From Syntrophomonadaceae bacterium (GTDB lineage Bacteria; Bacillota_D; Dethiobacteria; DTU022; UBA8154), in assembly GCA_007120815.1 (NCBI GenBank), contig SKMY01000115.1, positions 1 to 6,141 of the forward strand: 6,141 bases of DNA, written 5' to 3'. This document shows, piece by piece, positions 1-5,665 of the stretch. The position numbers and the translations under genes are program-made. The notes under the pieces are model-generated. The model saw only the letters and a program-made list of their open reading frames with translations. It was not told the origin of the DNA and made no database searches. Positions within the stretch are counted from its first letter, which is position 1. Every line of letters begins with the position of its first letter.

Positions 1-379
1 CCGGCAGCTCGAAGGCCCCTGTCACCGGAAAGATCCCCGGCGTATAAGAGGGACAGGTGGAGCCCAGGTCGGCAGCGCCGTCGGCCACGCCTTCATATAT
101 TTCCGTGGGCCCTAAAAGAACGCCTTGCGGGTGCCAGGCAAAATCAATGGTATGAGGTGTTTCCGCTTCGACCCTTTCTTTTATTTCTCTAGCCCAGGCT
201 TTGTGTCCTTCTTCTACCTGGAAATCTTCCGAAGGCCAAAAGGTGGCAAAGTTTAGCTCCCAGTGCTGTCCGTCTGCTGAGCCGTTGTCCGCGGCCGGCG
301 CGTCACCGGGTGAGCATCCGGCAAAGGCCAGCGCGGCAGCCATCCCCAGTACAAAGAGGGTAACCAATTTTCTTTTCAT
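1..379 (-). CDS. TRAP transporter substrate-binding lipoprotein (DctP-like), N-terminal part
   Basis: This is the N-terminal 126 residues of an extracytoplasmic solute receptor of the TRAP (DctP) type; the C-terminal part lies beyond the left edge (the family is usually about 330-350 residues). The start is the ATG at 379, preceded by a GGAGGT ribosome binding site with 8-nt spacing. A basic N-terminus (MKRK) and a hydrophobic segment lead to a lipobox-like LAFAGC, with the lipidated cysteine at residue 22, followed by a Pro/Ala/Gly-rich linker. The mature part has the family pattern: a first beta strand (LNFATFWP, 42-49), an amphipathic helix (FQVEEGHKAWAREIKERVEAET), then GPTEIYEGVADGAADLG (90-106) and the PGIFPVTGAFELP stretch (114-126). 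Such receptors bind organic acids outside the cell and pass them to a DctQM permease driven by an ion gradient; those genes would lie further left. The ligand cannot be read from this fragment. Proximity to aryl-CoA genes suggests an aromatic or keto acid, which is inference only. Confidence 0.88.
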   Translation of the reverse strand, partial: MKRKLVTLFVLGMAAALAFAGCSPGDAPAADNGSADGQHWELNFATFWPSEDFQVEEGHKAWAREIKERVEAETPHTIDFAWHPQGVLLGPTEIYEGVADGAADLGSTCPSYTPGIFPVTGAFELP

Positions 380-714
380 ATTTAGAAACCTCCGTTTTCT
401 ATGGTTTACTTTTCTTTTCTTGTATCCCATTTTCCTGCCCTGATTAAAACGCTTTACTGTTTCCTGAGTATTCCGAAATTAGCAGCCATATTTCGATGCC
501 ACCATCTGGGGAGAGGCCTCTCGTCAAGGTCATACATTATTCATACCGTTATTCCTTTATTCAGACCCCTTCCCTTGCCTTACTTATGCCGCTCCCCTAC
601 ACCTCTTCACCCTTGATAAGCGGTTCTGAAGTATCACCACCTCGCTCTCGCTAATAGTTTTTGGTTTAATACATGAAGATACATTGCCCCTCTTACTTTT
701 CGCCCTGTTTTTCG
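380..714. other. Non-coding gap between iorB and the TRAP receptor gene
   Basis: This 335-bp stretch separates the stop of iorB from the start of the TRAP receptor. It is long enough to hold a separate promoter for the transporter operon, but I found no convincing -35/-10 pair and no hairpin with a T-run that would end the iorB transcript. It does contain a perfect 12-bp palindrome, GAGAGGCCTCTC, at 511-522. The part near the TRAP start is purine-rich on the minus strand. Short open frames here on the plus strand have no ribosome binding site and an unnatural composition, so I do not call a gene. No copy of the repeat family found at 4492-5694 occurs here. Confidence 0.6.
388..393 (-). promoter_or_regulatory. 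Ribosome binding site of the TRAP receptor gene
   Basis: GGAGGT on the minus strand lies 8 nt before the ATG at 379. It fixes the start of the lipoprotein, and the signal peptide that follows agrees with this start. Confidence 0.8.
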
Positions 715-1302
715 TTATTCGTTATAGTGATAGCCGTCAAAGAACGCCTTCTTGTTTATATCAAGCAGCCCGGGGGGCAGGCTGTCTTCAAGGGCCCGCT
801 CCCATTCCGCTGCGGGATAGTCTAAAAAGGAGGCCAGGATGCCCACAAGAACCATGTTAACCACCCGGGGGTTCTCCCGGGCCACGGTTTCCACCAGGGC
901 ATTGACGGCAACGGTGCGTGCCGTGTGGTTGCGAATCCGTTCGATGGTTTCTTTGGGGTATTCCTGGAGGCCGGTGAGGACCGGGAGAGGTTCTAACTTC
1001 TGCCGGTTGACAATGACCGTGCCTGTCGGGGCCAGGTAATCCAGCCAGCGCAGGGCTTCCAGCTGCTCAAAGGCCAAAAGAAAATCCACTTCTCCTTTTT
1101 CCGCCAGGGGGGAGTACACCTTGGGTCCCAGGCGGACATGGGTGACCACGCTTCCCCCGCGCTGGGCCATACCGTGAGTTTCACTCAGCTTCACATCCAG
1201 GCCCTGCTGCAGAGCAACGGTGGAAATGATTTTTCCGGCCAGGATGGTGCCCTGTCCGCCTACGCCAGCAATGAAAATATCGACTTTATCGTTTTTTTGC
1301 AT
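715..1302 (-). CDS. iorB: Indolepyruvate:ferredoxin oxidoreductase, beta subunit
   Basis: This 195-residue protein is the small subunit of the cytoplasmic enzyme that converts arylpyruvates plus CoA and oxidised ferredoxin to arylacetyl-CoA, CO2 and reduced ferredoxin. It belongs to the pyruvate ferredoxin oxidoreductase gamma-domain family. The N-terminal beta strand and glycine motif GVGGQG (residues 13-18) and the family signature ETHGMAQRGG (41-50) are intact, and the length is usual for IorB. The start chosen is the ATG at 1302 because AAGGAAGG lies 10 nt upstream and the conserved domain begins at once. A longer in-frame version reaching to 1398 would overlap the end of iorA and add 32 low-complexity residues, so I rejected it. 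The gene follows iorA by 43 bp, in the usual order, and should be translated from the same transcript. This subunit has no cysteine cluster, consistent with the iron-sulfur centres being in IorA. Confidence 0.95.
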   Translation of the reverse strand: MQKNDKVDIFIAGVGGQGTILAGKIISTVALQQGLDVKLSETHGMAQRGGSVVTHVRLGPKVYSPLAEKGEVDFLLAFEQLEALRWLDYLAPTGTVIVNRQKLEPLPVLTGLQEYPKETIERIRNHTARTVAVNALVETVARENPRVVNMVLVGILASFLDYPAAEWERALEDSLPPGLLDINKKAFFDGYHYNE

Positions 1303-1345
1303 GTGAATTCCGCCTTCCTTTCTATATACCTTTGTTTGGCCTGTC

Positions 1346-3103
1346 TTATCGGGTAATGGCCTCGTACCGGCAGAGCTGGAAGCAGAGACCGCAGCCATTG
1401 CAAAGGTTGGGATCGATGAATACCGTTGCAGCTTCCTCGTTTTCCTGGAGGCTCATGGCCGGGCAGCCCGGCCGCAGGCAGGCTTTACATCCGGTGCAGT
1501 TTTCCTCGTTTACCCCAAAGGGCTTTTCTTTTTTCTGGGCCAGGGCGCAGGGGCAGCGGGCAATGACTACCGAAGGCTCCGGGGCGTCCAGTTCGGCCTG
1601 AACAATCTCTTTTAACCGGTCCAGTTCCAGGGGGTTAACCGTTATCACCCGCTTGACTCCCAGGGAACGGACCAGGTCTTCCATGTCAACGGCATGGGTT
1701 TCGGCCCCCCGTAGGGTTTTACCTGTTCCCGGATGTTCCTGGTGCCCTGTCATGGCCGTGGTGCGGTTGTCGGCGATGACAACAGTGGTTTTGCCCCGGT
1801 TGTAGACCACGTCCATCAGGGGTGTTATGCCGGAGTGGAAAAAGGTGGAATCCCCGATGACCGCCACGGTGGTTTTCCAGGCGTCGGGATGGGCTTTTTC
1901 CATTCCCAGGGCGGCACCGATGCTGGCCCCCATGCACAGGCAGGAGTCCATGGAATCCAGGGGCGGCAGCGCCCCCAGGGTGTAGCATCCGATATCCCCG
2001 GTAACCGCCAGCTTCAGGCGTTTCAGGGTGAAGAAGAGAGCGCGGTGAGAACACCCGGGGCACAGGATAGGCGGCCTGGCCGGCAGGGGGTCCTCCGTGC
2101 TGCCAGATGGTTCCGGCTTTTTGGTTTCATCGGTGCTTACGGGCTTTACTGCTCCAATTTTTTCTGCAATCAGTCCGGGGCCCAGTTCTCCCAGGGGTGA
2201 AAACAGCTCTTTGCCTTTAACCGCCAGCCCCATGGCTTTGATCTGGTTTTCAAAGAAGGGTTCCAGTTCTTCTACCACAAAAAGCTCACCGACCTCAGCG
2301 GCAAACTGCCGTATCAGCTTTTCCGGGAGGGGGTAGCTAAAACCCAGCTTGAGTATGGACGCCTCAGGCAGGGCTTCTTTTACATACTGGTACGTGACGC
2401 CAGAGGTGACCACGCCGATCGCCTTGTTTCCCCACTCGATTCGGTTTAGGGGGGTGGTTTCGGCGTACGCTTTCAATTGAGCCAGGCGTTTTTCCACCAG
2501 GGGATGGCGCAGGCGGGCGTAGCCCGGCAGCATGACGTATTTTTCCTTGCTCTTGATGTAGTCTTTTACGGCTGTGGGCTTTTCTTCCCCCAGTTGGACC
2601 ACGGTCCTGGAATGAGAAATCCGGGTGGTGGTTCGCAGGATAACCGGGGTGTCGAAGGCTTCGCTGATATCCAGGGCTGCGGCAACGAAATCTTTGCATT
2701 CCTGGCTGTCCGACGGTTCCAGCATGGGGATTTTGGCAAACTGGGCGTACAAGCGGTTGTCCTGTTCATTTTGTGAGCTGTGCATCCCCGGGTCATCGGC
2801 GGATATCAAAACCAACCCCCCGTTAATCCCGGTGTATGACAGGGTCATCAAGGGGTCGGCAGCCACGTTAACACCCACGTGTTTCATGGCCACTAAGGTC
2901 CGGGCGCCCCCCATGGCAGCGCCGAAGCCCACTTCCAGGGCCACTTTTTCGTTGGGCGACCAGCCGCAGTCTATGGTTTCATACCGGTTGATATTTTCCA
3001 GGATCTCGGTGCTGGGGGTGCCGGGATAGGCCGTGGCCACCCGAACCCCACTTTCAAAGGCTCCTCGAGCTATCGCTTCGTTTCCTGACAAAATCGCTTT
3101 CAT
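1346..3103 (-). CDS. iorA: Indolepyruvate:ferredoxin oxidoreductase, alpha subunit
   Basis: This 585-residue protein is the catalytic, thiamine diphosphate-dependent subunit of arylpyruvate:ferredoxin oxidoreductase. The order is an N-terminal pyrimidine-binding domain (LSGNEAIARGAFESGV, then AYPGTPSTEI), a middle domain, a linker rich in Pro, Glu and Thr near 320-343, the diphosphate-binding domain and a ferredoxin tail. The C-terminal half shows LCPGCSHR (347-354), GDIGCYTLG (369-377) and a diphosphate/metal motif of GDS (417-419) followed about 27 residues later by the Asn of ADNRTTAMTGHQ. Two 4Fe-4S clusters are supplied by cysteines 536, 539, 542, 547 and 568, 571, 574, 578. Length and domain order match the family. 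The start is uncertain. The ATG at 3103 aligns best with the usual MK..L.GNEAIARGA beginning and has AAAGGA 13 nt upstream; a GTG at 3115 would add four residues but sits only 1 nt from that site. It lies 35 bp after paaK1 and before iorB, so the three genes probably form one operon. Confidence 0.95.
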   Translation of the reverse strand: MKAILSGNEAIARGAFESGVRVATAYPGTPSTEILENINRYETIDCGWSPNEKVALEVGFGAAMGGARTLVAMKHVGVNVAADPLMTLSYTGINGGLVLISADDPGMHSSQNEQDNRLYAQFAKIPMLEPSDSQECKDFVAAALDISEAFDTPVILRTTTRISHSRTVVQLGEEKPTAVKDYIKSKEKYVMLPGYARLRHPLVEKRLAQLKAYAETTPLNRIEWGNKAIGVVTSGVTYQYVKEALPEASILKLGFSYPLPEKLIRQFAAEVGELFVVEELEPFFENQIKAMGLAVKGKELFSPLGELGPGLIAEKIGAVKPVSTDETKKPEPSGSTEDPLPARPPILCPGCSHRALFFTLKRLKLAVTGDIGCYTLGALPPLDSMDSCLCMGASIGAALGMEKAHPDAWKTTVAVIGDSTFFHSGITPLMDVVYNRGKTTVVIADNRTTAMTGHQEHPGTGKTLRGAETHAVDMEDLVRSLGVKRVITVNPLELDRLKEIVQAELDAPEPSVVIARCPCALAQKKEKPFGVNEENCTGCKACLRPGCPAMSLQENEEAATVFIDPNLCNGCGLCFQLCRYEAITR

Positions 3104-3116
3104 ACCCCTTTTCACG

Positions 3117-3122
3117 TCCTTT
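3117..3122 (-). promoter_or_regulatory. Probable ribosome binding site of iorA (ambiguous start)
   Basis: AAAGGA on the minus strand lies 13 nt before the ATG at 3103 and 1 nt before the GTG at 3115. A second purine run, AAAAGGGG, at 3105-3112 is too close to the ATG to act normally. The spacing is poor for either start, so iorA may be translated less efficiently or be coupled to paaK1, whose stop is 35 bp upstream. Confidence 0.45.
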
Positions 3123-3138
3123 GCATGTAAATTTATAG

Positions 3139-4458
3139 CTAGATGCGCGATGTTGGCGCTGAATTGTTTTTCACAATTTCCACGATACGCTGGGCTTTTC
3201 CTGTTGTGCGCTCCAGGGACTTGGGCTCCATGAGGCGCACTTTGAGGGTGACGGAGAGCACGGCTTTCAGGCGGCCGGATATTTTTGCTTCAATCTTTTC
3301 CAGGTCACTAAACCGATCGGTGAATCCTTCTTCCGTTAGTTCCACATGGACTTCCAGGTCTTTGATGTAATCTTTTTCACGGTGGACCAGCAGAATATAG
3401 TGGGGGGAGACTTCTTCCACCTGGGCCAGCACATCTTCCACCTGGGAAGGGAAGACGTTGACCCCCTTGACAATCAACATGTCATCGGTTCGGCCGGTAA
3501 TGTAGCTCATGCGACGGATGGAACGGCCGCAGGGACACGGTTGCGGAATGATGGAGGTGATATCCCGGGTGCGGTAGCGAATCACCGGGACCCCTTCCTT
3601 GGACAGGGTGGTAAAGACCATCTCTCCTTCGTGCCCCGGGGGAAGGGGGTGCAATGTGTAGGGGTCGATAATTTCAGGGTAGAAATGATCCTCGCAGATG
3701 TGCATGCCTTCAAGGGCATCGCACTCCCCGGAAACCCCCGGGCCCACGATTTCAGTCAGGCCGTAATTGAGCGTGGCTTTCAACCCCCAGCGGCTCTCGA
3801 TAGCGTGGCGCAGGTTGTCCGGGCAGGGTTCGCCGCCGAAAAGCCCCAGGCGAAGGCCGAAATCCTTGGGGGAAAATCCCATGTCCTCGGCGGCTTCCGC
3901 CATGTAAAGGGCGAAGGAAGGAGTGCTGACCAGCACATTGGTTTTGAAGTCCTGCATCAGCATGAGCTGGCGCTCCGTATTTCCGCTGGAAAAGGGCACC
4001 ACCGTGGCACCGAGCTTTTCCACGCCGTAATGCAAGCCGAAACCCCCGGTAAAAAGTCCGTAGCCGAAGGAAATCTGCACGATATCTTCATCGCGAACCC
4101 CGGCCATGTAGCAGACGCGGGCTACCTGTTCTCGCCAGTTTTCCAGGTCTTTTTGTGTGTAGCCCATGACTACCGGCCGGCCCGTGGTGCCCGAGGAGGC
4201 ATGGATGCGCACCACGTCTTTCATGGGAACGGCAAAGAGCCCGTACGGGTAATTGTTGCGCATATCTTCCTTTGTGGTAAAGGGAAGGAGCTGAATATCC
4301 TCCAGGTCCTTAATATCCCCGGGTCGGACCCCTGCGGCTTCCAGTTTTTTACGGTAGAACGGAACCTTTTTGTAGGCGTACTCTACCGTTTCAATTAAGC
4401 GCGAAAGCTGAAGGGCTTGCAATTCATCCCTGGAGGCATAGTCTTTTTGCTGCCACAA
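3139..4458 (-). CDS. paaK: Phenylacetate-CoA ligase, complete copy (PaaK1)
   Basis: This 439-residue cytoplasmic enzyme of the adenylate-forming (ANL) superfamily activates phenylacetate or related aryl acids with ATP and CoA, giving the acyl-CoA, AMP and pyrophosphate. Visible motifs in order are the P-loop SSGTTGRP (88-95), FGYGLFTGGFGLHYG (131-145), YGLTE (232-236), RYRTRD (294-299), the hinge region TGRTDDMLIVKG (321-332) and a C-terminal GKAQR (420-424) whose lysine is the expected catalytic residue. Cysteines 246, 255, 308 and 310 with His 253 could form a metal site (inference). Length is normal for the family. The start is a TTG at 4458, with GGGAG 9 nt upstream; the protein then begins WQQKDYASRDELQALQLSRL, as expected for the family. 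It is the first gene of a probable paaK-iorA-iorB operon. It is only moderately similar to the second copy at the right edge, so the two are old paralogs and may differ in substrate. The exact aryl acid is not determined. Confidence 0.94.
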   Translation of the reverse strand: MWQQKDYASRDELQALQLSRLIETVEYAYKKVPFYRKKLEAAGVRPGDIKDLEDIQLLPFTTKEDMRNNYPYGLFAVPMKDVVRIHASSGTTGRPVVMGYTQKDLENWREQVARVCYMAGVRDEDIVQISFGYGLFTGGFGLHYGVEKLGATVVPFSSGNTERQLMLMQDFKTNVLVSTPSFALYMAEAAEDMGFSPKDFGLRLGLFGGEPCPDNLRHAIESRWGLKATLNYGLTEIVGPGVSGECDALEGMHICEDHFYPEIIDPYTLHPLPPGHEGEMVFTTLSKEGVPVIRYRTRDITSIIPQPCPCGRSIRRMSYITGRTDDMLIVKGVNVFPSQVEDVLAQVEEVSPHYILLVHREKDYIKDLEVHVELTEEGFTDRFSDLEKIEAKISGRLKAVLSVTLKVRLMEPKSLERTTGKAQRIVEIVKNNSAPTSRI

Positions 4459-4467
4459 CGTTAATCA

Positions 4468-4472
4468 CTCCC
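4468..4472 (-). promoter_or_regulatory. Ribosome binding site of paaK1 (decides a TTG start)
   Basis: GGGAG, within GTGGGAGTG, lies 9 nt before the TTG at 4458. No in-frame ATG or GTG gives an equally complete N-terminus, so this site supports the TTG start. Confidence 0.65.
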
Positions 4473-4491
4473 ACAAGGTTTTTATTTTCCA

Positions 4492-4520
4492 GGAAGCAAG
4501 AGAACCGTCCCCGTGCTTCC
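4492..4520 (-). repeat. REP-like hairpin repeat, copy A
   Basis: A 29-bp palindromic unit with perfect 7-bp arms (8 bp with flanking A4491/T4521). Read on the minus strand it is GGAAGCA, a 15-nt loop CGGGGACGGTTCTCT, then TGCTTCC. The only change from the family consensus is T to C at the first loop base. It lies between the predicted paaK1 promoter and the paaK1 ribosome binding site, so it should be present as a hairpin in the 5' leader of that mRNA. Confidence 0.85.
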
Positions 4521-4550
4521 TTATACAGGTCACCAAAAAACAATAATGAC

Positions 4551-4579
4551 AGTATACCATCCACGCCGGAAGCGGTAAA
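4551..4579 (-). promoter_or_regulatory. Predicted sigma-A promoter of paaK1-iorA-iorB
   Basis: On the minus strand a -35 box TTTACC (4574-4579) is followed by a 17-bp spacer and a -10 box TATACT (4551-4556). This gives 4/6 and 5/6 matches to consensus with ideal spacing. Transcription would start near 4544, leaving a leader of about 85 nt that contains repeat copy A. A small palindrome at 4588-4600 lies directly upstream and could be an operator (speculative). Confidence 0.55.
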
Positions 4580-4662
4580 CAGGCGAAAATGGCTGCCATT
4601 ATTTGGGATCAACCAGCTGTTTTTTGGCTTACATCCATTACATACAAATAAGTGCAGTGACA

Positions 4663-4686
4663 TACCGTACTACCGTCCTTCCGTCC
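4663..4686. repeat. Three degenerate 8-bp tandem units
   Basis: TACCGTAC, TACCGTCC and TTCCGTCC follow one another on the plus strand without spacers. They lie about 85 bp upstream of the predicted paaK1 -35 box. They may be chance, a decayed repeat or a regulator-binding array; the sequence does not decide. Confidence 0.35.
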
Positions 4687-4804
4687 TACAATAGCCTCTC
4701 CGGCAGCGCGCGCCGGGAATGGCAAAGCTAATTTATAAAAAAAGTGACAAACCTGGGTGCTGCACTCCAGTGGGCCAGACTGCAGTTCCTACCGTAATAC
4801 CAGA

Positions 4805-4826
4805 GGAAGCATGGGGGAAGCATGGG
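4805..4826 (+). repeat. Two tandem half-units attached to repeat copy B
   Basis: GGAAGCATGGG occurs at 4805-4815 and again at 4816-4826, directly followed by the same 5' arm of full copy B. Together this makes three 5' arms in a row with a period of 10-11 bp and only one matching 3' arm. The extra units are on the GGGG side of the repeat. Confidence 0.8.
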
Positions 4827-4854
4827 GAAGCATGGGGACGGTTCTCTTGCTTCC
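4826..4854 (+). repeat. REP-like hairpin repeat, copy B
   Basis: A consensus copy: arm GGAAGCA, 15-nt loop TGGGGACGGTTCTCT, arm TGCTTCC on the plus strand. It is the first of a tandem pair with copy C at an exact 40-bp period; 35 bp from 4827 are identical to those from 4867. It is inverted relative to copy A. Confidence 0.88.
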
Positions 4855-4865
4855 TTTTCCCGCAA

Positions 4866-4894
4866 TGAAGCATGGGGACGGTTCTCTTGCTTCC
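4866..4894 (+). repeat. REP-like hairpin repeat, copy C
   Basis: Identical to copy B over the loop and both arms except that the first arm base is T, so the stem is 6 bp. It forms a convergent inverted pair with copy D: 30 bp at 4867-4896 are the exact reverse complement of 5024-5053. Confidence 0.87.
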
Positions 4895-5025
4895 TTTTCC
4901 CCGACATCAGTTCATTACGGTTTTTATTTTCGTTTGCCAGTATCAGCTCCGGTTGCTCTTTGCGAAGCGCCGGGCTTAAGTGTAATTATTCGCCCGAAGT
5001 AAACGTCAAGGCCTTAATTTCCTAA

Positions 5026-5054
5026 GGAAGCAAGAGAACCGTCCCCATGCTTCC
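5026..5054 (-). repeat. REP-like hairpin repeat, copy D
   Basis: A consensus copy on the minus strand (arm GGAAGCA, loop TGGGGACGGTTCTCT, arm TGCTTCC). It lies 31 bp past the stop of the ACT gene and would be a hairpin in its 3' untranslated region, but no T-run follows, so it is not a standard terminator. A partial extra arm (ATGCTTCA, 5056-5063 on the plus strand) adjoins its GGGG side. Confidence 0.87.
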
Positions 5055-5085
5055 AATGCTTCATCTGACCTTCTCGTCCACACGA

Positions 5086-5514
5086 TTACAGGTTGTAAAT
5101 AGCTGGCCCGTCAATGATCTTAACCTGGTTTGTTTTAAGGATTTCCATGGCTTTTTCGCTGTCTTCCACCCGCATCAGAATGAGGGCGTCTTGCTCCGGT
5201 TTCTCTACAAAGGAGTAGAGGTATTCGATATTGATTTTTTCTTCTTCCAGGTATTCCAGGACCCGAGCTAAACCGCCGGGTGTATCGGGGACTTCCACGG
5301 CGATAACCTCTGTTGCGCTGGCCATGAACCCTTCTTTTTTAAGCACATCCAGGGCTTCATCGGGTTTATCCACGATCAGGCGAAGAATGCCGAAGTCGGA
5401 GGTGTCGGCGATGGTCAAGGCCCGGATATTGATCTGGTTTTTGCCGAGCACCTGGGTTACTTTTACCAGGCGTCCACACTTGTTTTCCAGGAAAATGGAG
5501 ATCTGCTTTACCAA
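5086..5514 (-). CDS. Tandem ACT-domain protein, probable amino acid sensor
   Basis: This 142-residue cytoplasmic protein consists of two ACT domains and nothing else (about 3-66 and 70-140). Each has the typical beta-alpha-beta start with a ligand-loop glycine and a following Asn-Ile: ENKCGRLVKVTQVLGKNQINI (10-30, glycine 14) and PDTPGGLARVLEYLEEEKINI (76-96, glycines 80-81). The segment RALTIADTSDFGILRLIVD is characteristic of this stand-alone double-ACT family, which from general knowledge is often encoded beside phenylacetate-CoA ligase genes. ACT domains bind small ligands, usually amino acids, and change the activity of partner proteins; no enzyme or DNA-binding part is present, so it must act through a partner. 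The start is a TTG at 5514, with AAAGGAG 10 nt upstream. Its own promoter is predicted at 5600-5629, and repeat copies E and D flank the gene. An aromatic amino acid or aryl acid is the likely ligand by context only. Confidence 0.9.
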   Translation of the reverse strand: MVKQISIFLENKCGRLVKVTQVLGKNQINIRALTIADTSDFGILRLIVDKPDEALDVLKKEGFMASATEVIAVEVPDTPGGLARVLEYLEEEKINIEYLYSFVEKPEQDALILMRVEDSEKAMEILKTNQVKIIDGPAIYNL

Positions 5515-5524
5515 GGCTCGTGCG

Positions 5525-5531
5525 CTCCTTT
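5525..5531 (-). promoter_or_regulatory. Ribosome binding site of the ACT gene (decides a TTG start)
   Basis: AAAGGAG lies 10 nt before the TTG at 5514 and supports that start. The base of repeat hairpin E begins only 8 nt upstream, so folding of the repeat could affect ribosome access. Confidence 0.7.
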
Positions 5532-5539
5532 CTCATTGA

Positions 5540-5568
5540 GGAAGCATGGGGACGGTTCTCCTGCTTCC
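5540..5568 (+). repeat. REP-like hairpin repeat, copy E
   Basis: Arms GGAAGCA and TGCTTCC (8 bp with A5539/T5569) around TGGGGACGGTTCTCC; the last loop base is C instead of T. It lies between the predicted ACT-gene promoter and its ribosome binding site. It forms a convergent inverted pair with copy F, with 28 of 29 bases complementary. Confidence 0.87.
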
Positions 5569-5599
5569 TTCCCCTTACTTCCCTTTAGTAATCTTACGT

Positions 5600-5629
5600 A
5601 TCATATTTTAAATGCTATATCAATTTCAA
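5600..5629 (-). promoter_or_regulatory. Predicted sigma-A promoter of the ACT gene
   Basis: On the minus strand TTGAAA (5624-5629) is followed by an 18-bp spacer and TATGAT (5600-5605), each 5/6 or close to consensus. It lies in a notably AT-rich pocket (about 5580-5660) between repeat copies E and F. The start would be near 5593, giving a leader of about 80 nt that includes copy E. Read-through from paaK2 remains possible. Confidence 0.6.
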
Positions 5630-5665
5630 TGTTTGTTGATTTTATATTTAATTTATTTCAACCAG

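Larger units (their letters stand above)
4459..5085. other. Repeat-rich non-coding region between the ACT gene and paaK1
   Basis: This 627-bp gap holds four copies of the 29-bp hairpin repeat (4492-4520, 4826-4854, 4866-4894, 5026-5054), extra half-units at 4805-4826, a predicted promoter for paaK1 (4551-4579), a small 13-bp palindrome AATGGC-T-GCCATT at 4588-4600 just upstream of the -35 box, and three degenerate 8-bp tandem units at 4663-4686. A weak stem, CGGGC (4971-4975) with GCCCG (4992-4996), has no T-run. Open frames across it are translations of the repeats and show no gene-like start or composition. I see no intact or decayed transposase here. Confidence 0.7.

Noticed and set aside
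401..616. Plus-strand open frame of 71 codons in the iorB-TRAP gap
   Set aside because: There is no ribosome binding site, its composition is that of translated non-coding DNA, and it overlaps the leader of the TRAP gene.
1303..1398. N-terminal extension of iorB
   Set aside because: It would overlap the end of iorA, adds low-complexity residues before the conserved domain, and ignores the good ribosome binding site before the ATG at 1302.
1733..2200. Plus-strand open frame of 155 codons
   Set aside because: It is antisense to the strongly supported iorA and has no family features or ribosome binding site.
3346..4398. Plus-strand open frame of 350 codons
   Set aside because: It lies wholly antisense to paaK1, whose motifs are intact, and its translation is His/Gly-rich without any recognisable domain.
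4424..4663. Minus-strand open frame of 79 codons upstream of paaK1
   Set aside because: It runs through repeat copy A and the predicted promoter, overlaps the paaK1 start and has no domain; most likely a chance frame.
4691..4716. GC-rich inverted repeat CCGGC...GCCGG as a terminator
   Set aside because: No T-run follows it on either strand, and no gene ends next to it.
4971..4996. CGGGC/GCCCG stem as a terminator of the ACT gene
   Set aside because: The stem is only 5 bp with a long loop, and no T-run follows on the minus strand.
4757..5025. Two short plus-strand open frames
   Set aside because: They translate the repeat copies B and C (a recurring HGDGS-type peptide), which is a common source of false hypothetical proteins.
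5026..5054. Repeat copy D as an intrinsic terminator
   Set aside because: It is a stable hairpin after the ACT stop, but no T-run follows and the same unit occurs in leader positions, so the repeat explanation is better.
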